Source of the DNA: Cryobacterium levicorallinum
GTDB lineage: Bacteria > Actinomycetota > Actinomycetes > Actinomycetales > Microbacteriaceae
Reading direction: 5' to 3'
Assembly: GCF_004402405.1 (NCBI RefSeq)
Contig: NZ_SOFE01000028.1
Span: 1 to 64,000 of the forward strand
DNA: 64,000 nucleotides
The notes under the pieces are model-generated. The model made no database searches and was not told the DNA's origin. It worked only from the letters and a program-made list of their open reading frames with translations. The translations under genes were made by a program, and so were the position numbers. Shown in pieces: positions 1-8,953 of this stretch (the first letter of the stretch is position 1; each line of letters begins with the position of its first letter).

Positions 1-209
1 CCAGCCACAAGTACACGGCCCAGGGCACCTACTCCATCGTCCTCACCATCAAATACCAAGCCGACTACAGCTTCGGCGACCAAGGCTGGCGCCCAGTCGA
101 CGGCACCATCACCATGCCCTCAGCCCCATTCACCGTCATGGCCGCAAACGAATCCACCGTACTCGTCGCCGAAGACTGCCTCACCAACCCCCACGGCCCC
201 GGCTGCTGA
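1..209 (+). CDS. 3' end of a secreted/cell-surface protein (partial)
   Basis: The first bases continue an open frame (codons from base 3) that closes with TGA at 207-209. About 68 residues are visible: a beta-strand-rich stretch with alternating aromatic and polar residues (YTAQGTYSIVLTIKY) followed by two cysteines near the end (EDCLTNPHGPGC). The pattern resembles the C-terminal PKD/Ig-like part of small exported actinobacterial proteins, but the signal peptide and most of the gene lie outside the window. Function cannot be assigned. The frame is credible because it stays open to the edge and keeps the high third-position GC of its neighbours. Confidence 0.5.
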   Translation, partial: SHKYTAQGTYSIVLTIKYQADYSFGDQGWRPVDGTITMPSAPFTVMAANESTVLVAEDCLTNPHGPGC

Positions 210-333
210 CGAGGTCGGGGGTCGCACTTCGGTGCCGGAGGATACGGGGCAGGTGATCCCGCGCCCCCGGGCGCTGGCCAGACACTGTTACAGTCTTCGA
301 ACGCTAGCTGCACCGGGGCCGTGGGAGCGAATC

Positions 334-352
334 TCCCGCGCTTCTGCCAGCT
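334..352 (+). repeat. Degenerate copy of a 19-bp TCCCGCGC repeat unit
   Basis: TCCCGCGCTTCTGCCAGCT here resembles the 19-bp units (consensus TCCCGCGCNNYGGCGYARN) found in intergenic DNA at 17.7 kb and 56.8 kb. It sits at the 3' end of the flotillin gene and overlaps its stop codon. A second inverted GGGAG flank (acgggag) follows. It is less well conserved than the other copies, so membership of the family is tentative. Confidence 0.35.
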
Positions 353-2027
353 ACGGGAGCAGGCGATCCCCAGCTTTCTTGGGCAGCCGGGCCGCCGCCG
401 CACGGGTAATTGCGGCAGCAGCTTCGTCGGCGACAGCATCGAAATCAACGCCGTCGATCGACTGCGAAACGGATGTTTGGGCTGCTGATCGCGCCGCTGC
501 GGCAGCCGTCGCTGCGGACGGGGCCACCGACGTTGTCGAAGGCGCAGCGGCGGCCGACGCCGACGTTGGCGCCGCCCCGGATTGCTGTGACGCAGCGCCG
601 GTTGCGCTCGAGTGAGTCGGCGCAGCACCAGTGGTCGACGCGGATGCGCCGCTGTGGCTGGGCGTCGCGTTCCGCAAAGCGGCTCCCGCAGTGCCGCCAA
701 GCAGCCCACCGAGCAGGTCCTTGATGCCGATTCCCATGGTGGAGCCGAGCACGGCGTCGACCTCGCTGAAGCCGGACGCGACGTTCTTGGAGAGTTGGCT
801 GGCGCCATCCGTTGAAATGACGGTGAGCTGGTCGATGTTACCCATCGGTGCGGCCAGTTCGTGCGCGATCTGCGGGAGCATTTCAATCAGGCGCAGCTGA
901 ATGAGCGCCTCGGACTGCTGGGCGACGGCCTCGGCGGAGAGGCGCGTGGCCGTCGCTTCGGCGGTTCCTCGGGCGAGAATGGCGTCGGCCTCGGCCTGGC
1001 CCTCCGCGCGGGTAGCGTCGGCGTTGGCGACACGGCTGTCGCGATCGGCGGTGGCCTTGGCAACGGATGCCTCGGCCGCCGCGATCGCGGTGACCCGGAT
1101 GCGGTAGGCATCGGCGTCGGCGATCGCGTTGACCTCGGACTCAAGCTCGGCCTTGCGCAGGCTGGCCCGGCGCTGGGCGGTCAGTTCCTGCTCCTGCACG
1201 ATGGCCTGCTGCGCCTTCGCCTCGGCGAGCGGCTTCGACGCGGCGGCCTCGGCGGACGCCTTGTCGGTGTCAAGCTGCAGCGCGGCCTTACGCAGCGCGA
1301 GCGTATTCTGCGCTTCCGCGATGGCCTGCTCGGCGGTAATCAGGGCTTCCTGCGACTCGCGGTTCGCAACGTGCTCGGCCACCTCGGCCTGGCGACGCAC
1401 CTTCGCCTGCTCGGCACGACCGATGTCACGAATGTAGTCGTTCTCATCGGTGATGCCCTTGATCTCGAAGGAGTCAACGTCGAGGCCCTGGTTGGCGAGT
1501 GATTCGCGAGCCGTGGCGAGCACCGAGGAACCGAGCTCATCGCGCTTCTGAATAACGGTCATGACGTCGGTCGCACCGATCGACGAACGCAGCGAACCGC
1601 TCAGCACCTCCTGCGCGAAGCCGTCAATGTTCTTGTCCTGCCCAAGAAACCGCTGGGCGGCGGCGCGAATCGCAGCGGGGTCGTCGCCGACCTTGACGAT
1701 GGCGACGGCCTCGACGGAGAGCGTGATGCCGTTGCGGTCCTGCGCGACGGCCGTGATCTCAATCGCCCGGCTGCGCAGGCTGATCTTGAACGCCTTCTGG
1801 AAGAACGGCGTGATGAACACACCCTGGCCATGCACGACTCGCTGGCCGGATTCCTCGAGCGTGGCGCCATCGACGATGGTCTTGCGGCTCTTCTTGCCGG
1901 TGATGATCAGGGCCTCATCGGGCCCCGCGTTCTTATAGATCGTCTTGGCGTAAATCAGGCCGATAAGCAGAACCACGACAATCGTGAAAATGATCCCGGG
2001 GATCGGGCTGAACAGAAAATCGAGCAT
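351..2027 (-). CDS. Flotillin-like SPFH/band 7 membrane protein
   Basis: The 558-residue protein has one N-terminal membrane segment (residues 2-26, FSPIPGIIFTIVVVLLIGL), an SPFH domain (about 45-190) and a long Ala/Glu-rich coiled coil (about 210-390), the classic flotillin layout. The C-terminal 100 residues are a low-complexity Ala/Ser/Thr tail. Flotillins organise membrane microdomains and scaffold signalling or protease complexes. The ATG at 2027 was chosen over one 30 bases upstream because GGAAGGA lies 4-5 bases before it. It stands next to the caspase-like cluster on the same strand, 184 bp from the caspase gene, so a membrane-scaffolding role in that system is possible but unproven. 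Confidence 0.85.
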   Translation of the reverse strand: MLDFLFSPIPGIIFTIVVVLLIGLIYAKTIYKNAGPDEALIITGKKSRKTIVDGATLEESGQRVVHGQGVFITPFFQKAFKISLRSRAIEITAVAQDRNGITLSVEAVAIVKVGDDPAAIRAAAQRFLGQDKNIDGFAQEVLSGSLRSSIGATDVMTVIQKRDELGSSVLATARESLANQGLDVDSFEIKGITDENDYIRDIGRAEQAKVRRQAEVAEHVANRESQEALITAEQAIAEAQNTLALRKAALQLDTDKASAEAAASKPLAEAKAQQAIVQEQELTAQRRASLRKAELESEVNAIADADAYRIRVTAIAAAEASVAKATADRDSRVANADATRAEGQAEADAILARGTAEATATRLSAEAVAQQSEALIQLRLIEMLPQIAHELAAPMGNIDQLTVISTDGASQLSKNVASGFSEVDAVLGSTMGIGIKDLLGGLLGGTAGAALRNATPSHSGASASTTGAAPTHSSATGAASQQSGAAPTSASAAAAPSTTSVAPSAATAAAAARSAAQTSVSQSIDGVDFDAVADEAAAAITRAAAARLPKKAGDRLLP

Positions 2028-2211
2028 GGGGTCCTTCCGAGGAGCCGGCGCGTACATCGTTTCCGCGATTCGGTCCGACGACCTCGGCGCAGAGCTGTTC
2101 CTCCAGTGTCGCAGGCCACAGCGATGGATGCGAAAGATGTCGACAATAAGCGGATGCCGTCGGTCACGTCGTCAACGGCACCCACCGTCTTTCGGGGTCA
2201 CCAGCGGGCCA

Positions 2212-4407
2212 CTACCCGTCGATGAAGTCGGCGGCAGCGCGCAGGAACGCGGCGGCCGCGCGGGCGCGATCCGCAGCATCCGCTTCGTGACTGGCAGCGA
2301 CGCCAGCCGATCCGGCGGTACCAGCGGATGCCGCGAGCGCGTCGGTCCCGCCCCCGGGGCTTGCGGCCGGGTCGAGCAGCGACTTTATCGCGGCGGGGAT
2401 CGTGCCAGATGCGGTGCCGGGCGGCCGATCAGTCGGTTCCGCTGCGGCAGCCACCAGCGGCGCCAGGAAGACCCGTGATTTCGCGGCCCGCGGCCCGTTG
2501 AAGTCGGGGTACTGTCGCGGCTGACTCGAAAATGCCTCCCGGATCTTCGCCAGGAACTCGCCGTTGGTCAGCCGATTTGCACTCGGCACCACGAGCAGGC
2601 TGGCTGCCACGGTGAAATCGCCGTGACCGCCTGTCTCGTACGCCACCTCGGTCGGTTTACAGGCGCTGAACAGCACTTCCCGCGCCAAGGCCCGCTTGCC
2701 GGCCCGGGCGGGAGCCCCGCGCTTGGCCCGGTATTTCTCGCTGGTCTCCTTGTCGGGGATGACGTACCGCGCCCGACGCCCATGGGGAGCGGATGCCGTA
2801 CTCAGGTCCTCCACATCGACCGGCAGCAGTTGCAACCGGCGTTGGCCGTCGCCCGAGTGACAGGAATCGAAGAAGGCGGTGAGGCTGACGCCGTCGGGCA
2901 GCTGGTCGAAGATCTCTCCGAGGTCGTCGTCGATGATCAAATTGCCCTCGCGAAAGTCGATCGGGCAGAGCGCTTCGTCGTACTGCTTCTCCTCGTTGCC
3001 GGACTCCGCCTCGTCACCGTCAAGGTCGTCCACGTAGGTGCCGTGCCCGGCGTACTGAAAGACCAGCACATCGCCCGCGACGCTGCTCGCCACCACGTCG
3101 AGCAGCCCGAGCAGAATATTCTGCCGGGTCGCCTCCGCGTCGAGCAGCGTGCGCACCGCGAAACCGGCCGCGGTGAGCTGCGCTGCCCAGGCCTCGGCAT
3201 CCGCTACGCAGCCGTAGAGGGCATCGCCGCCGGGATACGCGTTGATACCGACACAGAGCGCGTGGTGGGTTCCGGCCCGCCGGGGCGTGGCCGGGCCTGG
3301 TACCGGCCAGAGCTCGTCGCCACGGGAGCGGGTGATCGGGAATGACTGAATGCGCGAGCTGCCGGTGACCCGGCGCGCGACGCTGTCCATGGTCGGGATG
3401 TCGGTGTCGAACCCGCCATGGCTGGTCGAGGTGCTGCGGTTGGTCAAGGGGCCGCCCGTTGCTTTCGACCAGATAATGTCAGCGATGCCTCCGCTCGTGC
3501 CGGACAGCCCGAACAGTCGACTGAGCACCGGGTCGGCGCGGAGGCACTCCTCGAGGCCCAGAATGGGCGAAAATTCTTCGGGCTCAAACGACGCCCGCAC
3601 CAGGTAGAGCAGGGACTTTCCGTAGGCGCCGAGGCAAGTGTCAGCGCGCTCGAGTTTTTCGGTCATGGTGAACAACGCCAGCGACTTCACCTCCTGGCCA
3701 CACAAAGGCACGAGCTGCTTCTCGAACACATCGGTGCGCACGGCCGGAGCCAGCAGGCTGAGCGTGTCGAAGGCCGGTACCCCGGCCTTCAAAGCGGCGG
3801 GAATAAAGAAGGGATGAAAGATTGATCCGGCACTGTGCCCAACGGCGTGCACGCTGATCGTGTCGGGGTGGGCGGTGCAGTACGCGCCGAGTGCTTCAGC
3901 GACGTAGCGGGCGCCGCCGTCCCCGGCCGATGCAGCCTCGGCCGCGCGCTTCATCTGCCCCCAGATCGCCTGCCCCTGGCCGAATCGGGCCGCGAGTTCA
4001 AGCACGCGGTCCTTGGCCTCGTCGAGCCAGCCGCGACGACCCTGCGCCCAGTCCCCCACCGCACCAGCGATGGCCCCGGCCAGGCCGGTCTCCCAGACGA
4101 AGTGAATGGGATACACGCCGTTGGACTTCCACCACTCCACCTGGGTGGCAGCGATCCGCAGCCCGGACTGCTCGCCGACCAGCCCGCCGTGGGCGCAGAA
4201 CACAACGGGTACGACGCCGCCATGCTCGGCAACAAAGGCCGGCAGATGCGTCGCAAAAACGGCGTCGACATCTTTTTTAGTGGTCTGGAACACTCCACTC
4301 GATGAGAATTTGCCGCCGCTGAGGTTGACCACGTGCGGGCGAAGGCGGTCGAGCTCACTTGGAGACAGCGGCGGCTGCCGTGTGGCGGGGGGCATCGGTT
4401 CGGGCAT
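2212..4407 (-). CDS. Caspase-like peptidase (C14) fused to an alpha/beta-hydrolase domain
   Basis: This 731-residue protein has two catalytic folds. Residues about 60-270 look like an alpha/beta hydrolase with a nucleophile elbow (VHAVGHSAGS, Ser192). Residues about 378-640 are a caspase-fold domain with the start motif HHALCVGINAYPGG, the general-base His455 in YAGHGT and the catalytic Cys516 in FFDSCHSG. Prokaryotic metacaspases usually cleave after Arg/Lys and are often fused to sensor or effector modules. A lipase/esterase-like partner is unusual. AGAGGAA sits 8 bases before the ATG. The stretch after residue 640 is Ala-rich and probably disordered. No signal peptide is seen, so it should act in the cytoplasm. 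Confidence 0.8.
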   Translation of the reverse strand: MPEPMPPATRQPPLSPSELDRLRPHVVNLSGGKFSSSGVFQTTKKDVDAVFATHLPAFVAEHGGVVPVVFCAHGGLVGEQSGLRIAATQVEWWKSNGVYPIHFVWETGLAGAIAGAVGDWAQGRRGWLDEAKDRVLELAARFGQGQAIWGQMKRAAEAASAGDGGARYVAEALGAYCTAHPDTISVHAVGHSAGSIFHPFFIPAALKAGVPAFDTLSLLAPAVRTDVFEKQLVPLCGQEVKSLALFTMTEKLERADTCLGAYGKSLLYLVRASFEPEEFSPILGLEECLRADPVLSRLFGLSGTSGGIADIIWSKATGGPLTNRSTSTSHGGFDTDIPTMDSVARRVTGSSRIQSFPITRSRGDELWPVPGPATPRRAGTHHALCVGINAYPGGDALYGCVADAEAWAAQLTAAGFAVRTLLDAEATRQNILLGLLDVVASSVAGDVLVFQYAGHGTYVDDLDGDEAESGNEEKQYDEALCPIDFREGNLIIDDDLGEIFDQLPDGVSLTAFFDSCHSGDGQRRLQLLPVDVEDLSTASAPHGRRARYVIPDKETSEKYRAKRGAPARAGKRALAREVLFSACKPTEVAYETGGHGDFTVAASLLVVPSANRLTNGEFLAKIREAFSSQPRQYPDFNGPRAAKSRVFLAPLVAAAAEPTDRPPGTASGTIPAAIKSLLDPAASPGGGTDALAASAGTAGSAGVAASHEADAADRARAAAAFLRAAADFIDG

Positions 4408-4577
4408 GGCACCGTTCCTCTCATTCAGTTCATGTCATCTAATTCATGCTGGAACAGGGGTGGGGCGTTGCGATTATGTCGCTCCAGCGTTACTGCTGCG
4501 TTACTTCACCCGAAGCCTTGACAAACCACGCCGGCGGTTGCATATTGCACACAGAAACGGATGCTGTGGGGGCCGCC

Positions 4578-6079
4578 ATGACAACTGGTATCGATCCCGA
4601 GTCTGCTGACGCGTCGCTCGCGCAACCGAGCGATCCAGGGCTGAGCGATCCAGGGCTGAGCGACGCCGGGCAGGGTGGTCTGCCGGTCAGCCTGACCGTT
4701 CTGGCCGAGGGGCCGTTCACCACGGTCCCCCCGAATCCGCCCCGGGCGAACCCGCGCCGCTGCTCACGACCACGCTGCGGGTTCCGGTCGAACGCATCGG
4801 CCCGGGGCCGCGCAGCGCCCGGTTCGACGTGATCGTGCGAAAGCCCCGTCAGAAGCCGTTCAGTCTCGACATCGGCTCCCCGACCCCGCCGTGGATGATC
4901 GTCGACGAGAAACCGCCCGATGATCTGGCGGCCCTGCTGGAGGACAGCCGATTCCTGGCGCAGCAGGTGTACGCGGTGGCGGCATCCACTCTCGCCCTGC
5001 ATGAAACGTTCGCCGACCTCGTGGCGCTGCTGTCCGTGTTTTCCACCCGCACCCTGGTCGAACAAATGTTGACGTCGTCCGGCGGTGACACCCTCAACCT
5101 CGATACCCTCAGCGAGGATGTACTTCGGAGCGACCTGTTCAGTTTGGGCGATGAGCTCTTCAAACGCGGAACCGTTCGGTCGTCCCTGAGCGAGGACAGT
5201 CCGCCCGACTGGCGCACCCTGCGCGACCCGCACGCTCGCGGCGGCGCGATCGTGCAGGTACTGCTGCGCGTGGTGGTGCGACTCTGGCTGAAGCGGCTCG
5301 ACTTGCCCGGAGGCCGCTCGAGACTGTACCAGATCGCCCGCGCCGGCGCAGACGTTGGCCGTCAGGTCTTGGGAATGCTCATCCGCAGCCTGGGCTACAT
5401 GGCACCGGTGGATGTGACCTGGGAAGACCTGCTGGGCGGAATCCTCGCCGCCGACATGGCGGTCGTGCCCGACGACGACCTGGAGTATCGTCCCGTCGTT
5501 ACCGAGGCATTCGCCGAGCTCGGCATCAAATTGCCGCCGAACCACGACCTTTCGGGCGTTGCGACCTTCATTGGACTGCGGTACCCGATTCGGCTGGCCG
5601 CCCTCAGCTCCGACCCGGAAGAGATCGTACGTTTTCTCTGGGAGAACCCGAAATTGCTGGAGGCGGCGAAGATCGACCCCACTCGCCCCATTTCAGTGGA
5701 ACGGGTGCGGCCGACACTTCGGGTTGGGCCGGACGGCTTCGTGGTGTCGGAGATCGGTGCCACCTTCACCCAGGAATTCACGTTCACCGTCGCTGAAGCG
5801 CGCAGATTCGGGCTGACCACCCAGGCGAATGTTTTCATTCGCGGTGGCGGGCAACTGCGCTTCGACGAGGGTGGTCGTCTGAGCTTCGCCGCACTCAAGC
5901 CGATTCTCGACCTGGATCGGCAGCGGGCTAAACTCGCCGCGCACGCCCTCGCTCGCCCGGCGCTGAAAGCGGCTGCCGCGCCGCCCCCCGCACAGTCGCC
6001 CGCACCGCCGCCCGCCGCCGCGCCCGCTACCCCGGCACCAGGCGTAGCCGAACTGCGTCGGCCGACCTTTCACCCCTGA
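4578..6079 (+). CDS. Unrecognised protein between two caspase genes, carrying a frameshift
   Basis: Two overlapping open frames join into one protein of about 500 residues if one C is added to the C6 run at 4727-4732: the ATG at 4578 (MTTGIDPESADASL) runs into a frame that then reads PESAPGEPAPLLTTTLRVPVERIGPG and on to the TGA at 6079. The downstream frame has no good start of its own (only a GTG at 4829 with no ribosome site). The body is mixed alpha/beta with an alpha-helical middle, an Asp/Glu-rich region and a Pro/Ala-rich C-terminus (residues after about 460). No known domain is recognised. Its position between two caspase-fold genes suggests a substrate or regulator. The frameshift could be a sequencing error in the homopolymer. 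Confidence 0.6.
4631..4660 (+). repeat. Two tandem copies of a 15-bp unit inside a coding region
   Basis: CGATCCAGGGCTGAG occurs twice in a row at 4631-4645 and 4646-4660, giving a repeated DPGLS peptide in the disordered N-terminus of the protein between the caspase genes. As 15 is a multiple of three, copy-number change would keep the frame. Confidence 0.8.
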
Positions 6080-6106
6080 CCCGTCTTCTGCGCACGAGCG
6101 CGGCGT

Positions 6107-6964
6107 TCAGAACGCGGTGCCCCACGCCGTTGTTTTGCCGGGGTCGGGTGCCTCGAGCTGCGCGATCTGTTCGAACTTACGGGCGCGCAACTTCTTGTTG
6201 ACGCGCTTGACGACGTCGGCGCGACTGGCGCCGGCCCCGCTGCGCAGCTCCTCGAGCAGAAAATGCGTGAACGGGCCGTTGTACCGCCCGTCAAAGTTCG
6301 CGTCGATCGCTTCCTGGTCGGCCTGGCATGCGGCCAGCGACACGGGCTTCGCAACGGCCGACGAGGTACGCACCAGATCGCGCAGTATGCGGGTGTTCGC
6401 GCCCGCGACCGCTGTGCCGTCCCGGCCTAGCGGTGTCGGTGGGGGCACGAAGCGTGGACGACGGTCATCCGGTAGGAGGAGTTGGTCCATCGCCCGCAGG
6501 CCGCTACCGCTATGGCAGGTGTCGAAAATTACGTCGAGCAGCACCCCCTCGGGCAACCGGGAAAACAAGGTGTGCAGTTCGTCGTCGACGATGAGCGATT
6601 CGAGGTCCCACTGGGTGCCGACCTGACGCAGGTCACAGGTGGCAAAGGCCTCGTCGACGCCGTCAGGCTCTTCGTTATCGGTGTCGGCCACCTGCGTGCC
6701 GTGGCTCGACATGGTGAACAGAATGCGCTCCAGATGCTCCCCCGGGGTATTCGCCCGGTCGAGCGCCTCGACCAGCGTTCCGTAAACCGCATCCCGGGTC
6801 GCGGCTTGGTCGGTCAGCAGGGTGATGCTTGAGTCGGCAAATCCGAAGGCGCTCCCGAGCAATGCACTGAGGTCTTCGGCATCATTGACGCAGCCGTTCA
6901 GCCAACTACTCATCGGCAGGTTCTCGAACCGATTGATGCCCACGCAGAGTGCCAATTGCTTCAT
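6107..6964 (-). CDS. Caspase-family (C14) peptidase, stand-alone domain
   Basis: A 285-residue single-domain caspase-fold protein. It begins with the strand motif KQLALCVGINRF, carries the general-base His88 in MSSHGTQ, an acidic loop after it (DTDNEEPDGVDEAF) and the nucleophile Cys150 in IFDTCHSGSG. Both catalytic residues are intact. These are hallmarks of bacterial metacaspase/orthocaspase enzymes. It converges on the unrecognised protein (27 bp apart) and is divergent from the SARP-type regulator gene, which may control it. The second caspase gene at 2.2-4.4 kb is longer and has a hydrolase fusion, so the two are not simple duplicates. Confidence 0.85.
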   Translation of the reverse strand: MKQLALCVGINRFENLPMSSWLNGCVNDAEDLSALLGSAFGFADSSITLLTDQAATRDAVYGTLVEALDRANTPGEHLERILFTMSSHGTQVADTDNEEPDGVDEAFATCDLRQVGTQWDLESLIVDDELHTLFSRLPEGVLLDVIFDTCHSGSGLRAMDQLLLPDDRRPRFVPPPTPLGRDGTAVAGANTRILRDLVRTSSAVAKPVSLAACQADQEAIDANFDGRYNGPFTHFLLEELRSGAGASRADVVKRVNKKLRARKFEQIAQLEAPDPGKTTAWGTAF

Positions 6965-7200
6965 GACGATCCGATCAAAAGGGCCGATTGCCAGCGGATG
7001 CCGCAGGCCAACTGTACAAACCCCGGCGTTACTGGCTGGTTACTGCCAGCTGTCGGGGGCACGCGTTGGCGGTGGCGGAGCATCCACTTTTTGGCGCGCA
7101 CACGGCATTGACAACCGCCCCGGGGTGGCCATTCTGGGCGGTAGCGGATCCCGCCTGAGGTTGCGGGTCAGCTTTGTACTTTTTCGCGGATCGAGCACTC

Positions 7201-7968
7201 ATGGGATTTTCAGTGACACCGGGCTGGGATCTTCGCGTGCTGGGCTACTGGCAGTTACACTACAGCGGCGTGCCAGTCGAGGTCGGTGCCCGCCAGCAGC
7301 GGCTGCTCGCGGCCCTCGCCGTGTTGCACACCCAACCGCGGCACGTGCTGGCCGCGCTGCTCTGGCCGGATAGCTCCGAGCGTCAGTCGGCCGGCAACCT
7401 GCGAGCGAGCGTGTTTCGTATTTCGCACGAACTCCCCCGATTGCTCCACGCAACCGATCCGCTGCAGCTCGACGCGGCGGTGCGTGTGGATCTGCACAAG
7501 GTACGCGATTTGATCACCGAGATCACCCTGACCGGCGGGTTGCCGGTGCCGCCGGAATCCGTCGATGTATTGCAGGAGGCCAACCTGTTGCCGGGCTGGT
7601 ACGAGGAATGGGTGCTGGAACAGCAGGACCATCTGCTCAATCAGAGGGTGGACGCCCTGGAATCCCTGGCCCGCTCCCATCTGCTGGCCGGCAGTTTCAG
7701 TCGCGCCCTGGGCGCGGCCCGTGCCGCTGCGGTTGTCGATCCGTTGCGGGAGAGCACCCAGCATCTGCTCGTGCGCTGCCATCTCGCCGAAGACAACTAT
7801 GCCTCGGCGGTGCCGGTGTACCGCAGTTTTCGCGCCCATCTGGGCCGTGAGCTCGGCGTCGAACCATCCGCCCATTTCGCCGCGCTGCTCGGACTGGAGC
7901 CGACCGATCTGTCCGGAGGCCTGCCCACCGGCCGCAGAGCTCTTGAGCGTTCGCTGCGACCTTCCTGA
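7201..7968 (+). CDS. SARP-like transcriptional regulator (winged HTH plus BTAD)
   Basis: The 255-residue protein starts with an OmpR/SARP-type winged helix region (WDLRVLGYWQLHYSGVPVEV, then a helix-rich segment with LLWPDSSERQSAGNLRAS) and continues with a bacterial transcriptional activator domain of TPR-like helices (about 120-245: LARSHLLAGSFSRALGAAR, VEPSAHFAALLG). SARP proteins bind direct repeats near promoters and activate adjacent genes. The ATG at 7201 is preferred to a TTG 27 bases upstream, although the ribosome site is weak (GGATCGAG). It is transcribed away from the caspase gene across a 236-bp divergent region, so it is the natural candidate regulator of the caspase cluster. 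Confidence 0.75.
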   Translation: MGFSVTPGWDLRVLGYWQLHYSGVPVEVGARQQRLLAALAVLHTQPRHVLAALLWPDSSERQSAGNLRASVFRISHELPRLLHATDPLQLDAAVRVDLHKVRDLITEITLTGGLPVPPESVDVLQEANLLPGWYEEWVLEQQDHLLNQRVDALESLARSHLLAGSFSRALGAARAAAVVDPLRESTQHLLVRCHLAEDNYASAVPVYRSFRAHLGRELGVEPSAHFAALLGLEPTDLSGGLPTGRRALERSLRPS

Positions 7969-8098
7969 TCGTCCCGCCCAGGCGCCCACAATGCTGGCGC
8001 GCAGCCATCGTGACCGGATTCATCAACACGTCAGCGTACGTCCACAGGCGCTGCGGCGCACAGGAGGTTCTCACCCGGGCCTCCCTTATGATCAACCG

Positions 8099-8953
8099 GT
8101 GACTGAAACCGAGTTCCCCCGCCCGTTCCGCCCGCAGTCGCGCTGGGTGCGCAGCGTCGGCCTGATGATCTTCTTCAGCCGCTGGCTGCAGGCGCCGCTT
8201 TATATCGGGCTCATCATCGCGCAGATCATCTACGTGATCGTGTTCATGGTCGAGCTCATCAACCTCGGCGGCGACGTCTGGACCTCGCTGACCGTGCCAG
8301 GGGACGACGGTGGCATCCACGTCGAAGAAGCCGCGATCATGCTCTCGGTGCTCGGCCTGATCGACGTCGTCATGATCGCGAACCTGCTGATCATGGTCAT
8401 TATCGGCGGCTACGAGACGTTTGTGTCCCGCATCCGTTTGGAAGGGCACCCCGACCAGCCGGAATGGCTCTCCCACGTCAATGCCAACGTGCTCAAGGTC
8501 AAGCTCGCCATGGCCATCGTCGGCATCTCGTCGATCCACCTGCTCAAGACCTTCATCGAGGTCGGCGACCTGGCCGCGCGCGGCACCCCCGTCGATAACA
8601 ACCCGACCGAAACCATCACCGGCAATATCTACACCTGGGACGGCGTGCTGTGGCAGGTCATCATTCACATGGTTTTCATTCTCTCGGCGATAGCACTGGC
8701 CTGGATCGACCGGATGTCCCAGTCCGGTCACTCACCCGCCACAGGGGTGGCCGCGGTGCACCCGGTCACCCCGGCACCGGCACCGGTCGCGGCCCTCGCC
8801 CCCGCGCCCGCGCGCCGCGAACTCGAAGGCCACCCTGCGGGAGCGACCGGAATCGCCCTTCACCTCTCCCAGCTCGGTCAGCTGCGCGAAGCCGGCGTGG
8901 TGACGGATGCCGAATTCCACGCCAAAAAAACGGAGTTGCTCGCCCGCTTCTAG
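8099..8953 (+). CDS. YqhA/UPF0114-family membrane protein with C-terminal SHOCT-like tail
   Basis: A 284-residue protein with four hydrophobic segments (about residues 28-52, 78-104, 138-160 and 178-196) and the family signature motif IGGYETFVSRI, with a second conserved block HVNANVLKVKLAMAIVGISS. This fits the UPF0114/YqhA inner-membrane family of unknown function. After a Pro/Ala linker (205-240) the last 30 residues (LGQLREAGVVTDAEFHAKK) match a SHOCT oligomerisation motif, an addition not found in the enteric homologue. Translation probably begins at the GTG at 8099, since the ATG at 8089 meets a stop after four codons. Its 3' end abuts the pfl relic on the other strand. Confidence 0.8.
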   Translation: MTETEFPRPFRPQSRWVRSVGLMIFFSRWLQAPLYIGLIIAQIIYVIVFMVELINLGGDVWTSLTVPGDDGGIHVEEAAIMLSVLGLIDVVMIANLLIMVIIGGYETFVSRIRLEGHPDQPEWLSHVNANVLKVKLAMAIVGISSIHLLKTFIEVGDLAARGTPVDNNPTETITGNIYTWDGVLWQVIIHMVFILSAIALAWIDRMSQSGHSPATGVAAVHPVTPAPAPVAALAPAPARRELEGHPAGATGIALHLSQLGQLREAGVVTDAEFHAKKTELLARF

